Shown here: positions 43,879 through 52,797 of the stretch, in pieces
Layout: each line of letters starts with the position of its first letter
Position numbering within the stretch: the stretch's first letter is position 1
Origin: Pseudodesulfovibrio indicus
GTDB taxonomy: Bacteria > Desulfobacterota > Desulfovibrionia > Desulfovibrionales > Desulfovibrionaceae
Direction of reading: 5' to 3'
Assembly: GCF_001563225.1 (NCBI RefSeq)
Contig: NZ_CP014206.1
Location: forward strand, 1,240,001 to 1,304,000
DNA: 64,000 nt
Position numbers and translations under genes: made by a program
The notes under the pieces: model-generated
What the model was told of the DNA's origin: nothing
What the model saw: only the letters and a program-made list of their open reading frames with translations
The model's database searches: none

Positions 43879-45363
43879 CTAATTTTTGCGCACAAAGCCG
43901 TAGGCGGGTTCGCGGCGGCTGAGGGCGAGGGCGATGACGAAGGCCACGGGCAGCAGGGACCAGCCGAGGAGGATGAGGTCCTGCTGGGCGTAGCCGCCGT
44001 AGGGGGTGCCGAGGTCGGTGACGACGTTCATGATGAAGGTGTAGCCGAGCACGGCCACGGTGACGAGCTTGAGGCACAGTCTCCAGGCGGTGCCGACCCG
44101 GAAGTCGGACACGGTGTTGACGTGCTGGTTGAGGTCGTCGAGGCCCACGATGTAGCTCATGAGCACGATCTCCACCAGGGCCAGGCCGAGGATGCAGAGG
44201 TTGTTGATGAAATGGTCGACGATGTCGAGGATGAGCAGTCCGCCGCCGGTGGTGAAGACGATGGTGAAGGCAAAGCCCACGGCGCACACCAGGGTGGCGG
44301 TCCGTTTGCGGCTCATGCCGAACTTGTCGATGAACGAGGAGGACACGGCCTCGACGATGGAGATGTGGGAGCTGACGCCCGCCATGGTCAGGCAGAGGAA
44401 GAACAGGGTTCCCACGAACACGGGGGCGGGCATGGTGTTGATGGCCGCCGGGATGGTGATGAAGGCCAGGCCGACGCCCGCGCCGGCCACGTCGGACACG
44501 TCCTGTCCGGTGGCGTGGGCCATGTTGCCCAGCACGGAGAAGATCATCACGCCCGCGAGCATGGAGAAGCCGCAGTTGATGAACACGGTCATGGCCGCGT
44601 TGTTGTTGATGTCCGAGTCCTTGGGCAGGTAGCTGGAGTAGGCCAGCATGATGGAGAAGCCGATGGACAGGGAGAAGAATATCTGGCCGTAGGCGTCGGC
44701 CCAGACAGAGAAGTCGGCGAGCTTGGAGAAGTCCGGGGTGAACAGGTAGTTCAGGCCGGTCATGGCGCCGGGCAGGTTGACCACGCGGACGATGAGCACG
44801 ATGACGAGCAGGAAGAGCAGGGGGATGAGGATCTTGCAGGCCCGCTCGATGCCCTTGCGCACGCCGGAGGTGATGGCCAGCCAGGTGATGCCCCAGGCCA
44901 GGGTGCACGCGCCCAGGATGGGCCAGCGCACGGCGCCGAGGTTCAGGGGCGAGTCGGACAGGCCGAGGTAGTCGCCGAAGAAGAACGCCTTGGGATCGCT
45001 GCCCCACGCCTGGTTCAGGGCGAAGCCGGTGTAGTTGATGGTCCAGCCGATGACCGCCACGTAGTAGATGGTGATGACCATGGCGACCATGACCTGCATC
45101 CAGCCGAGCCATTCCCACTTGGAGCCGAGGGCGCGGAAGACCTTGGGCGCGGAACCCCGGTATTTCTGGCCCATGCCGAATTCGAGGATCATGAAGGGGA
45201 TGCCCGCGGTGAGCAGGGCGAAGAGGTACGGGATGAGAAAGGCGCCGCCGCCGTTCTCGTAGGCCATGTAGGGGAAGCGCCAGATGTTCCCCAGCCCGAT
45301 GGCGGAGCCGACCGCGGCCAGGACGAATCCTGCGCGGGAGCCCCATTGTTCACGTTGAGCCAT
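43879..45363 (-). CDS. sodium-dependent neurotransmitter-symporter family transporter (MetP-like)
   Basis: This 494-residue NSS (LeuT-fold) transporter has about twelve helices. The first helix, AAVGSAIGLGNIWRFPYMAYENGGG, carries the sodium- and substrate-binding unwound segment. With MetS next door, the likely substrates are methionine, alanine or related amino acids, imported with sodium. I use the ATG at 45363 (AGGTG site seven bases ahead) rather than a GTG three codons earlier. Confidence 0.92.
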   Translation of the reverse strand: MAQREQWGSRAGFVLAAVGSAIGLGNIWRFPYMAYENGGGAFLIPYLFALLTAGIPFMILEFGMGQKYRGSAPKVFRALGSKWEWLGWMQVMVAMVITIYYVAVIGWTINYTGFALNQAWGSDPKAFFFGDYLGLSDSPLNLGAVRWPILGACTLAWGITWLAITSGVRKGIERACKILIPLLFLLVIVLIVRVVNLPGAMTGLNYLFTPDFSKLADFSVWADAYGQIFFSLSIGFSIMLAYSSYLPKDSDINNNAAMTVFINCGFSMLAGVMIFSVLGNMAHATGQDVSDVAGAGVGLAFITIPAAINTMPAPVFVGTLFFLCLTMAGVSSHISIVEAVSSSFIDKFGMSRKRTATLVCAVGFAFTIVFTTGGGLLILDIVDHFINNLCILGLALVEIVLMSYIVGLDDLNQHVNTVSDFRVGTAWRLCLKLVTVAVLGYTFIMNVVTDLGTPYGGYAQQDLILLGWSLLPVAFVIALALSRREPAYGFVRKN

Positions 45364-45697
45364 ATTGTTCACCTGTGATGATAAAAGTATGTCCCGCCCC
45401 CCGGCGGGAATGAAGGTCCGGCGCGCCGTATTGTCGGCACCGCGCGGCGTTGAAAAAGAGAACGGGACAGCCTTTTCGGGCGTCCCTTCCCCTTAGTCCG
45501 TTGAACGGAGTTCAACAAAAAGCGGGGTGTCTGTAAGACAAATCCTACCGGTTGTCCACTTTGGAACCCCTGTTTCGGGGGTGGAATACGATTTTTATCC
45601 GGTTTTTCTGTCCTGGAATGCGATAATTCGGGTGAAAGGCAGGGAAAAAGAGAATTTTTGCCCGGCGCGTCGAAACGCGCCGGGCAAGATCGGGCGG
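45364..45697. other. intergenic region with two small inverted repeats and a terminator
   Basis: This gap of 334 bases holds no gene. GTTGAAC (45500-45506) and GTTCAAC (45510-45516) form a perfect 7-3-7 palindrome upstream of the transporter, a candidate operator. A GGGACGCCC/GGCTGTCCC-type hairpin lies at about 45455-45487. The right end contains the terminator of the DsrE-like gene. Confidence 0.5.
45653..45687 (-). terminator. intrinsic terminator after the DsrE-like gene
   Basis: TGCCCGGCGCGT (45659-45670) pairs with ACGCGCCGGGCA (45675-45686) around CGAA. On the minus strand the stem is followed by AAAAATT reading as a short T-containing tract, so it is a somewhat weak but clear terminator for the upstream gene. 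Confidence 0.7.
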
Positions 45698-46039
45698 CTA
45701 GAAGGTCAGGATGGTGTACCCCTTGTCCATGTAGGCGGCCATGGACGGGTGGCCGGACATGTCGTCGAGCAGGGGCAGCCCGGCTTCCTTGACCGCTTCG
45801 AGCACGCCCAGCTTGGCCGAGCATGCCTTGCACGCGCCTTCGATCAGGCCCGCTTCCTTGGCCTTGCGGTAGAGGTTGCCGAACGGCGCGTCCGGTTTTT
45901 CCAGTTCGGGCACGAGGGTGACGGACGCACCCTCGAAGACGATGATCGCTTCCTTGCCTTTTTCCTTCAGGTCGAGCGCGTTGAGCAGGACGTGGACGAA
46001 GCACATGAGTTCGCCGTTGAATGCGTAGAGGCAGTACAT
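45698..46039 (-). CDS. DsrE/YchN-like family protein
   Basis: This 113-residue soluble protein has the single-domain DsrE-like fold pattern: a first strand MYCLYAFNGELMC, then IIVFEGASVTLV, and a Cys pair C70/C73 in GACKACSAKLG that may carry sulfur or metal. Family members take part in sulfur relay, but many are uncharacterised. A GGAGCGACC site precedes the ATG. It forms its own short unit with a terminator. Confidence 0.82.
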   Translation of the reverse strand: MYCLYAFNGELMCFVHVLLNALDLKEKGKEAIIVFEGASVTLVPELEKPDAPFGNLYRKAKEAGLIEGACKACSAKLGVLEAVKEAGLPLLDDMSGHPSMAAYMDKGYTILTF

Positions 46040-46200
46040 GGTCGCTCCTTGGTTTGGGTGGGCGAAAGAACAGGCCCCCCGCCATATGCCACGACATATA
46101 CCAGGGGTCCGCCGGTTCGTCAGCCGGGAATTCAGTCAAAGACCAGGGATATCTCCCACGTCACCCGGATCATGCCCCCGGGGCAGGGGGCGGGAGGGGA

Positions 46201-46614
46201 TCAGCGGACGGCTTTGGAGGCGAGGAAAGCGGCGTATTCGGAATCGGTCCCGATCATGTGTTCGGTCATCCATTCGCGGAGGAAGCTGTACACGTCCAGG
46301 TCCAGTGCCACCGAACCCTCTTCGTGTTGTCTCAGCAACGTCTGAACGCGGCTTGTCAGCTTCCGGTGCTCTTCCCTGTGGTGGGAGAACCCGGATTCCG
46401 GGAAGCCGTGTTCCGTCAGGATTTGTTCCTCGAAATCGAAGTGGTAGTCGGCGTAGCGGGCCAGTTCGGCAAGCACCCGGCCCAGTTCCTTCGGCCCCTC
46501 GTCGCGCATGATGGCCAGGAACAACTGGTTGGTCAGGGCCACGAGCGCCTTGTGCTGATCGTCAAGCGCCGTGATGCCGACGGAGTGGGAGTCACACCAT
46601 TCTATCTGTGCCAT
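46201..46614 (-). CDS. bacteriohemerythrin
   Basis: This 137-residue oxygen-binding protein has a non-haem di-iron site. All seven usual ligands are visible: His21 (DQHK), His58 and Glu62 (YHFDFEE), His79 and His83 (HREEHRKL), His119 and Asp124 (EHMIGTD). Such proteins store or sense oxygen, relevant to an anaerobe meeting air. The start MAQIEWCDSH is chosen by family pattern. A TTG seven codons earlier is possible, and neither has a strong ribosome binding site. Confidence 0.9.
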   Translation of the reverse strand: MAQIEWCDSHSVGITALDDQHKALVALTNQLFLAIMRDEGPKELGRVLAELARYADYHFDFEEQILTEHGFPESGFSHHREEHRKLTSRVQTLLRQHEEGSVALDLDVYSFLREWMTEHMIGTDSEYAAFLASKAVR

Positions 46615-46653
46615 GGTTGCCGTTGTATGCAACAATGCGACGAAAGGAAAGGC

Positions 46654-47109
46654 CTAAGGCCGGGCCAGGGCCTCGCGCAACGTTTCCACCCGCCGCCGGT
46701 TGACGCCGAAGTCGGAATACCCGACCCGCGATGCGGAGCGGATCTCGATGCGCCCTTCGGCGGGGCGGTACAGGCATTCCAGGTCGTCCCGGAACCGCCA
46801 CAGCGGGCTGGTGAACACGGCCCGCAGGTAAGGCCCTTGGCGCTCGGCGATCTCCCCGCCCAGATCCAGGACGGCCGACGAAAGCCGGTCCATGACCTCG
46901 TTCTCCGGCCCGACGGCCTCGATGGGGGGAACGCGCCTGCCGGGGGCCGAGGCCTCGGACGCCACGCAGTTGTCCCGGTCCGGGCAGTCGGCCAGCCCGT
47001 CTTCGTTCACGCCGAGCCCTTCCGGGACCCTGGCGGAGTAAAAGGAAAGTGCAAGCAGCCCGAGCGCGACCAGCATGACCACGGCGAGAAAGATGAGAAG
47101 ATATTTCAT
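46654..47109 (-). CDS. DUF1499 domain protein, membrane-anchored
   Basis: This 151-residue protein has an N-terminal hydrophobic anchor (about 4-25) and a DUF1499 domain. The paired signatures are LADCPDRDNCVASEA at about 39-53 and the C-terminal RIEIRSASRVGYSDFGVNRRRVE. The domain is widespread and of unknown function. It lies 39 bases upstream of bacteriohemerythrin on the same strand. Confidence 0.88.
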   Translation of the reverse strand: MKYLLIFLAVVMLVALGLLALSFYSARVPEGLGVNEDGLADCPDRDNCVASEASAPGRRVPPIEAVGPENEVMDRLSSAVLDLGGEIAERQGPYLRAVFTSPLWRFRDDLECLYRPAEGRIEIRSASRVGYSDFGVNRRRVETLREALARP

Positions 47110-47183
47110 TATCCGATCCTATGACGGAACCCGCCCCCACGGCAAGGCGCACCCGGCGGTTGGGGAAAGAGGGCCGGTCCGTT

Positions 47184-48011
47184 CTACTGGGTAAAAATCA
47201 ACTCGTCGGCGGTGGGGATGGATTCTATTCCATACTTGTCGCGGAGCCGCATGGACCAGGTCACTGCGATGGCGAAGAACGTGCCGTCCCGCTTCATGTC
47301 CCGTGCAGCTTCTTCCCAGCGCCGGAACAGGTCCAGATCCGTGTCCCGGGGCATGGCGATGTAGACCTCGGAGGCATACGGCACCAGCCTCGGCTTGAAC
47401 GCCGAGAGTTCGAGCTTGTTCACGGAGCATTCATAGGCCACACCCTGCGGCTCGAGAAAGGCCAGGTCGATCCGGCCCTCCATCAATTTCCTCATGTTGG
47501 AAAGATGGCTGTTGGTCGTGTCGATGCGCTTGAACCCGTTCTCCCGTGCGAATTCTTCCCGGACATCGCCGTTCACGACCCCGACCCGGACCTCCTTGGC
47601 TTGGTCGAGCGTGGCGATATGGGTATTGTTGTCCTTATAGGAATACAAAATCCATGGCTTGAACAAGAGCTTGGTGATCCAGTGGTAACGATGCTCCCTG
47701 CCGGGCGTGCGCGAGATGCCGATGACGATGTGGCTGCCGTTTTCCGCCAGGCTGAGCAGCCTTCTTTCCGGAAGCAGCTCGATGGGCGTGGGGTCTCCGA
47801 TCCTCCGCTGAATTTCCTTGGCCACGTCCACGGAAAAACCGGTGATATTCCCATCCGTATCAATATAGTTGGCGGGGGGCTCGTTGACGGTCAGAACACG
47901 CAGGGAATCGGCAGCGCAGGGGAAATAGCCGCCCGAGAGGATGGTGCAGACAAAAACGGCCCCGGCAAGGAGGCAAAGGTCCTTTCTGCGGAAAATATGA
48001 GTAAACGCCAT
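47184..48011 (-). CDS. solitary periplasmic solute-binding protein (SBP_bac_3 type)
   Basis: This 275-residue protein has a signal peptide (about 1-34, ending PCAADS) and a family-3 binding-protein layout: RVLTVNEPPANYIDTDGNI, then FSVDVAKEIQRRIG and VRVGVVNGDVREEF. The start at 48011 follows GGTGGAGCTGCC. No permease or ATPase gene is nearby. It is one of three similar orphan binding proteins in this window and could be a sensory or chemotaxis partner. Confidence 0.82.
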   Translation of the reverse strand: MAFTHIFRRKDLCLLAGAVFVCTILSGGYFPCAADSLRVLTVNEPPANYIDTDGNITGFSVDVAKEIQRRIGDPTPIELLPERRLLSLAENGSHIVIGISRTPGREHRYHWITKLLFKPWILYSYKDNNTHIATLDQAKEVRVGVVNGDVREEFARENGFKRIDTTNSHLSNMRKLMEGRIDLAFLEPQGVAYECSVNKLELSAFKPRLVPYASEVYIAMPRDTDLDLFRRWEEAARDMKRDGTFFAIAVTWSMRLRDKYGIESIPTADELIFTQ

Positions 48012-48248
48012 GGCAGCTCCACCCGATAGCAACTTTTACCCTATGATGAACCATACCGCGTTTGCCCCGGAGTTGCCAACGCCGTTATATTCGGCCCGGA
48101 CTTCAGTTCCATCCGTCTATCTCGGCGCGGTGAAGCGGTCCTTGTCCCGGGTGTGCGCCGGGGCGGTGCCACGGCGCCAGAGGGCCGGGGCGGAACAAAA
48201 AAGCCTTGAATCAAGGTGAGTACCAAGATTCAAGGCTCTGTTGCCGTT

Positions 48249-48325
48249 TGGTCGGGGCGAAGGGATTTGAACCCCCGGCATCCTGCTCCCAAAGCAGGCG
48301 CGCTACCAGTCTGCGCCACGCCCCG
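48249..48325 (-). tRNA. tRNA-Pro (anticodon TGG)
   Basis: A 77-base cloverleaf runs 5' to 3' from 48325 to 48249. It has acceptor stem CGGGGCG/CGCCCCG, an anticodon stem CCTGC/GCAGG with loop TTTGGGA (anticodon TGG, reading CCA and other proline codons), a T loop in GGGGGTTCAAATCCC and an encoded 3' CCA. The discriminator base is A, as expected for proline. Confidence 0.95.
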
Positions 48326-48369
48326 AGGGTGTGCATACCTACTGGAAAAGAGGGCCGTTTGCAAGCCGG

Positions 48370-49389
48370 TCAGGCCAGGCCCACCCCGTCGACGGGTTCG
48401 CCGCACGCCGCGCACCGCCCGTGCCGCAGGCCGTGCATGTTGGCCGAGAACCCGGACCGGTCGATGACCTCCCGTCCGCAGCCGGGGCAGAGGGTGGTCT
48501 GCCGGTTGGAGCCGGGCATGTTGCCGATGTACACGTACTTCAGCCCCTTGGCCTTGCCCACGGCGTAGGCCGCTTCCAGGGAGCCGCCCGAGGTGGGCGG
48601 GGCGCTCGTCATCCTGTAGTCCGGATGGAAGCGGGAGATGTGCCACGGCGTGTCCGCGCCGATCTCCGTGGCCAGGAAGTCCGTGAGCCGGTCCAGCTCC
48701 TCGGGCGAATCGTTCCTGCCGGGAATCAGCAGCGTGGTCACCTCCAGCCACCACTTCAGCTCGTGCTTGATGGTCCGCAAGTTGTCGAGCACGGGCTTGA
48801 GCCGCGCCCCGGAAATCTCCTCGTAGAACGACTCGGTGTAGCACTTGAGGTCCACGTTGATGGCGTCGATGTCCGGCCCCAGCGCCTCCAGGCACTCCGG
48901 GCTCATGAATCCGTTGGAGACCATGATGTTTTTCAGCCCGGCCACGCGCGCCAGCCGGGCCGTGTCCTGCATCAGCTCGAAGAAGATGGTCGGCTCGGAA
49001 TAGGTGTAGGAGATGGACGCCGCGCCGCGCCGGACCGCCTCGTCCACCAGCTCCTCGGGCGAGGTCCGCTGGCCGCGGATGGTCCCGTCCGTGCGCGGGG
49101 GCTGGGACAGGGACCAGTTCTGGCAGAAGGTGCACGACAGGTTGCACCCCATGGTGGCGAAGGAAAAGGTCCGGGTGCCGGGCAGGAAATGATAGAGCGG
49201 CTTCTTCTCCACCGGGTCAAGGTTGACCGCCGCCACCTTGTCGTAGTTCAGGGACCACAGCGTCCCCTCCCGGTTTTCGCGCACGCCGCACTTGCCGCGC
49301 GCGCCCGGCTTCACCGCGCAGAAATGATTGCACAACCGGCACTGGACCGCGCCGTCCTTGAGGGGTTTCCAGAGTCTCGCTTCGATCAT
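48370..49389 (-). CDS. amrS: AmmeMemoRadiSam-type radical SAM enzyme
   Basis: This 339-residue protein matches the AmrS family, the radical SAM member of the AmmeMemoRadiSam system. The cluster motif is CNLSCTFC (C82, C86, C89). An N-terminal Cys group C17/C20/C24/C34 and two C-terminal pairs (CPGCG, CAACG) add likely metal sites. The partner Memo and AMMECR1 genes are not in this window. The enzyme may modify a small molecule or protein, but its substrate is unknown. It lies between the threonine-rich gene and tRNA-Pro. Confidence 0.9.
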   Translation of the reverse strand: MIEARLWKPLKDGAVQCRLCNHFCAVKPGARGKCGVRENREGTLWSLNYDKVAAVNLDPVEKKPLYHFLPGTRTFSFATMGCNLSCTFCQNWSLSQPPRTDGTIRGQRTSPEELVDEAVRRGAASISYTYSEPTIFFELMQDTARLARVAGLKNIMVSNGFMSPECLEALGPDIDAINVDLKCYTESFYEEISGARLKPVLDNLRTIKHELKWWLEVTTLLIPGRNDSPEELDRLTDFLATEIGADTPWHISRFHPDYRMTSAPPTSGGSLEAAYAVGKAKGLKYVYIGNMPGSNRQTTLCPGCGREVIDRSGFSANMHGLRHGRCAACGEPVDGVGLA

Positions 49390-49422
49390 CCCGCCGGTCC
49401 TCCCTGCCCCGAAACGGGGCGG

Positions 49423-49788
49423 CTATTCGGTGGTCGTGGTGGTGGTCGAGGTGGAGGTGTTGCCCCCTGGGTCCGTGGACTTGGTGGTCGTGGTCGTGGA
49501 ACGCTTGCTGGGCCAGGAAACGTCCGGGTCCACGGCGATGATCACCTTGTCGTACCAATCCACCTCTTCCTGCTTGGGCTGGTGCGAGTCGATGGTCGTG
49601 TCGCCGCGCTCGTTGGTCCCGAAGGTCGTGACCGCGTCCCCGTCCTCCGCGGGCCGGGTGCCGAAGGCGTTGTCCTGCCGGTTCTTGGCCGTGTCCTTGT
49701 TCGGGAATTTGGACTGGGCAGCGCCGAGCCCCGGCGTCAAAAGGACAACGGTCAGGAGCAATGTGGCTATGATACTGAAAAAGCGCAT
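49423..49788 (-). CDS. hypothetical exported protein with threonine-rich tail
   Basis: This 121-residue product has a signal peptide (about 1-25, ending LGAAQ), a mid-region rich in charged residues and a C-terminal tail dominated by threonine, KRSTTTTTKSTDPGG and STSTTTTTTE. The tail is coded by a GGT/CGT-like triplet repeat and may vary in length. It resembles no family I know; a disordered, possibly glycosylated periplasmic or surface segment is plausible. The start has GGAGGAAACC. It lies 33 bases upstream of amrS. Confidence 0.65.
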   Translation of the reverse strand: MRFFSIIATLLLTVVLLTPGLGAAQSKFPNKDTAKNRQDNAFGTRPAEDGDAVTTFGTNERGDTTIDSHQPKQEEVDWYDKVIIAVDPDVSWPSKRSTTTTTKSTDPGGNTSTSTTTTTTE

Positions 49789-49973
49789 GGTTTCCTCCAT
49801 GGCTGATTGATACTCTTCCATTCACCCACTATACGCACGCGGTATCCCCTTGGCAAATGCAATTGCCGGGCCGGGAACTTGTCGCTTGAACTTGGTCCGG
49901 CAACCATCTATAAGCGACCAAAGCCAACGACCCCCGCGCCCGACACCCGGGCGCGGCATCAGAGGAGACACCC

Positions 49974-51035
49974 ATGAGCGACAGCGCCAAGCGTTCCCAG
50001 GCATACACCGCGGCCGGTGTGGACATCGAGGCGGGCAACGAGTTCGTCCGCCGCATCAAGGACATGGTCAAGTCCACCTTCACCCCCGGCGTGGCCACGG
50101 ATATCGGCGGCTTCGGCGGCCTGTTCAAGCCCGAGATCGGGGGCATGGAAGCGCCCATGCTGGTGGCCGGAACCGACGGCGTGGGCACCAAGCTCAAGCT
50201 CGCCTTCATGTTCGGCATCCACGACACCGTGGGCATCGACCTGGTGGCCATGTCGGTCAACGACGTGCTCGTCCAGGGCGCGACGCCCCTCTTCTTCCTC
50301 GACTACTTCGCCACCGGCAAGCTCGAACCCGGCGTGGCCGCCTCGGTCGTGTCCGGCGTGTGCGAAGGGTGCCGCCAGTCCGGCTGCGCCCTGCTCGGCG
50401 GCGAGACCGCCGAGATGCCCGGCTTCTATCCCGACGGCGAATACGACCTGTCCGGCTTCGCGGTCGGCATGGTCGATACCCCCAAGCTCGTCACCGGCAA
50501 GGAGATCGCCCCCGGCGACGTGCTCATCGGCCTGGCCTCCTCCGGCGTGCACTCCAACGGCTGGTCCCTGGTGCGCAAGATCCTGGGCGAATCCGGCCTG
50601 AAAAACGACGACGCCTTCCCCGGCTCCGGCAAGACCGTGGCCGAGACCCTCATCGAGCCGACCAAGATCTACGTCAAGCCGGTCCTCGAACTCATGCAGT
50701 CCATGACCGTCAAAGGCATGGTCCACGTCACCGGCGGCGGATTCTACGACAACATCCCGCGCGTCCTGCCCGAAAACGTGGCCGCGTCCATCAATTTCGG
50801 CTCCTGGGCCATGCTGCCCGTGTTCGACTGGATCAAGAACCAGGGCGACCTGTCCTGGCCCGAAATGCTCCAGATCTTCAACTGCTCCATCGGCTACATC
50901 CTCATCGTCGATCCCGCCGACGCCGACGAGGCGCTCGAAAAACTCGACGCCCGCCCGGATGTCGAAGCCTACCGCATCGGCGAAATCACCACCCGCAAGG
51001 AAGCCGCCGAACAAGTCGAGGTCGTCTTCCCCTAA
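49974..51035 (+). CDS. purM: phosphoribosylformylglycinamidine cyclo-ligase (PurM)
   Basis: PurM closes the imidazole ring in purine synthesis using ATP. The 353-residue length is normal. Family segments are SYTAAGVDIEAGNEF-like at the start, then GTDGVGTKLKLA, DLVAMSVNDVLVQGA, GGETAEMPGFY and the glycine-rich HVTGGGFYDNIPRVL. It is preceded by a GAGGAGACACCC site and followed by a strong terminator, so it is probably a single-gene unit. Confidence 0.96.
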   Translation: MSDSAKRSQAYTAAGVDIEAGNEFVRRIKDMVKSTFTPGVATDIGGFGGLFKPEIGGMEAPMLVAGTDGVGTKLKLAFMFGIHDTVGIDLVAMSVNDVLVQGATPLFFLDYFATGKLEPGVAASVVSGVCEGCRQSGCALLGGETAEMPGFYPDGEYDLSGFAVGMVDTPKLVTGKEIAPGDVLIGLASSGVHSNGWSLVRKILGESGLKNDDAFPGSGKTVAETLIEPTKIYVKPVLELMQSMTVKGMVHVTGGGFYDNIPRVLPENVAASINFGSWAMLPVFDWIKNQGDLSWPEMLQIFNCSIGYILIVDPADADEALEKLDARPDVEAYRIGEITTRKEAAEQVEVVFP

Positions 51036-51057
51036 CCGGGACCACTGGTTGCCATAT

Positions 51058-51093
51058 AAAAAAAGGGCCGCGCTGATGCGCGGCCCTTTTTTT
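51058..51093 (+). terminator. intrinsic terminator after purM
   Basis: AAAAGGGCCGCGC (51061-51073) pairs with GCGCGGCCCTTTT (51078-51090) around TGAT, followed by more T. Repeat copy E starts at 51097, directly after the T run. Confidence 0.92.
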
Positions 51094-51096
51094 GAT

Positions 51097-51181
51097 GCCT
51101 CCGGCGGCCAGAGGGGGGAAACTTTTGAAAAAGTTTCCCCCCTCTGGACTCCCCCCTTCCAAACTTTTTGTGTGCCTTCGG
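51097..51181 (+). repeat. long-hairpin intergenic repeat, type T1 (copy E)
   Basis: The T1 element begins GCCTCCGGCGGCC and has perfect 18-base arms (51108-51125 with 51130-51147). Its arms carry six G against six C. The T1 tail and the inner end CAAACTTTTTGTGTGCC follow. It faces copy F. Confidence 0.85.
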
Positions 51182-51263
51182 CAAGTCCGTGCGGGAGCGG
51201 GTTTTGTGCTGGGGTGGTCGTGAACGTTCCGCAAAGCGGCACGCCTGCTCATGACCCTCGAAC

Positions 51264-51388
51264 CTCGCGTAGCGACCCGAAAAGTTTGGGAGGGGAGATG
51301 GAGATGGGGGGGGCCAGGGGGGAAGGGGAAGAGGGGAACCTTTTCCAAAAGGTTCCCCTCTTCCCCTTTCCCCCTGGCCGCCGGAGGC
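51264..51388 (-). repeat. long-hairpin intergenic repeat, type T2 (copy F)
   Basis: The T2 element, inverted relative to copy E, has inner end GCGACCCGAAAAGTTTGGG, a G-rich tail, and perfect 22-base arms (51323-51344 with 51347-51368) that extend outward through CCAGGGGG/CCCCCTGG. It ends GGCCGCCGGAGGC, 12 bases from the stop of the minus-strand radical SAM gene. The 82 bases between E and F show nothing coding. Confidence 0.85.
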
Positions 51389-51400
51389 GACTCTCGACGG

Positions 51401-52663
51401 CTATCCCAGGTATGGGTTGAAGTAGCCGTATTCGATCCAGGGCAGGGCTTTTTTGAGTCGTTTTTTGAAGTTGTTGAATCCCATGGCGGGCGAGTGGCCG
51501 AAGGGGGCCATGAGGCGGAGGTAGAGTTCCGGGTCGAGGTTCAGGTTGCGCAGCTGGATGAAGTCGTAGCGGCAGGTCTCGCCCAGTTCGACCAGGGCGT
51601 CGAATTCCTCTTCGGTGTCGGTGATGCCGGGGAAAAAGAGCAGGTTCAGCGACACGAACAGGCCGACGTCGTGGGCCTTGGAGATGGTTTCGCGGACGTC
51701 CTCGAAGGTGTAGCCGGTGGGCCGGTAGTAGGCCTCGTAGGGGTCTTTGCGCGCGGAGTTGAGGCTCACGCGGATGGAGTTCACCCCGGCGATTTTGAGG
51801 GCGGGCATGGCCTGGTGGCGCGAGCCGTTGGTGTTCACGTTGACGGTGCCGGTGCCGCCGTCGTCGCGGTAGGATTTGACGGCCTCGCAGATGAGTTCGG
51901 CCTCCAGCAGCGGTTCTCCCTCGCACCCCTGGCCGAAGGAGAAGATGGGCCGGCGTTCGCGGGATTCGTGGCGGCGCATGACCTGGACGATCTCCTCGGC
52001 AGTGGGCCGGAAGGCGATGCGGCACTGGGGCGAGGGGAAGCCGGAGTCCGGCCGCTGGAGCGAGATGCAGCCCACGCACTCGGCGTTGCAGGCGCGCGAG
52101 GTGGGCAGGGGGCATTCGAACCGGCCAAGCGCGAGGTTCTTGGCCGCCGGGCAGCCGCTGGTCAGGGCGCAGCCCGCCAGGTGGTTGACCAGCCGGTTGT
52201 CGGGCAGCTCGGAGATGATCTGGTGCGCCCCGGCCTCGATGCGGTCGGGCGGGATGTGGCTGAACACCTGGCGCTTGTCCTCGTCCACCTGTTTGGCGGC
52301 CACCCAGAACTTGCCGTTGGCGTAGCCGATGCCCGCGTAGGAGAGCAGGGGCAGGACGGGCGCGTCGTCGTCGGATTCGTAGGCCGCGATGCCGGTGACG
52401 GTGTTGCCGGGGCAGGCGAAGGCGGCCACGGCCAGCTCCTCCATGACCTCCACCTGGCCGTGTTCCTGGCTGTAGCCCATGGCGTGGCGGCCGGGCAGCA
52501 TGAAGAACTCGGATTCGTCGGGCAGGGGGGTGATCTCGTCGGGCCTGGGCAGGCCGAACTCATTGCCCCTGCGGACCATCATGAGCAGGTCGGGGTGATC
52601 GAATATTTCGCCGTCGGGCGTGGCGAAGAGCATGTGCGGCTGTGGTTTCTTCTTGGCGGTCAT
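51401..52663 (-). CDS. radical SAM domain protein
   Basis: This 420-residue protein has the radical SAM cluster motif ACNAECVGC with C192, C196 and C199. An N-terminal region of about 180 residues precedes it and carries further Cys at 165, 171 and 184. The SAM-domain segments SFGQGCEGEPLL and IRVSLNSARKDPYEAYY are typical. I cannot assign a substrate. The start at 52663 lacks a strong ribosome binding site. Repeat copy F lies just beyond its stop, and no terminator is otherwise visible. Confidence 0.82.
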   Translation of the reverse strand: MTAKKKPQPHMLFATPDGEIFDHPDLLMMVRRGNEFGLPRPDEITPLPDESEFFMLPGRHAMGYSQEHGQVEVMEELAVAAFACPGNTVTGIAAYESDDDAPVLPLLSYAGIGYANGKFWVAAKQVDEDKRQVFSHIPPDRIEAGAHQIISELPDNRLVNHLAGCALTSGCPAAKNLALGRFECPLPTSRACNAECVGCISLQRPDSGFPSPQCRIAFRPTAEEIVQVMRRHESRERRPIFSFGQGCEGEPLLEAELICEAVKSYRDDGGTGTVNVNTNGSRHQAMPALKIAGVNSIRVSLNSARKDPYEAYYRPTGYTFEDVRETISKAHDVGLFVSLNLLFFPGITDTEEEFDALVELGETCRYDFIQLRNLNLDPELYLRLMAPFGHSPAMGFNNFKKRLKKALPWIEYGYFNPYLG

Positions 52664-52738
52664 GGTGAGGGCATCCTAAGGGCAAAACCGGTTTCGGGGC
52701 AAGAAATGAATGGGTTCGGAGGGCTTTCGCCCAACGCG

Positions 52739-52770
52739 AAAAGGCCGGCTCCCGTTCGGGAACCGGCCTT
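52739..52770 (-). terminator. intrinsic terminator after rpsI
   Basis: AAGGCCGGCTCCC (52741-52753) pairs with GGGAACCGGCCTT (52758-52770), with one mismatch and a GTTC loop. On the minus strand it is followed by TTTTCGCG. It closes the rplM-rpsI unit. Confidence 0.8.
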
Positions 52771-52797
52771 GCGAGATCGTCTGGTATCCAGTTCGGC

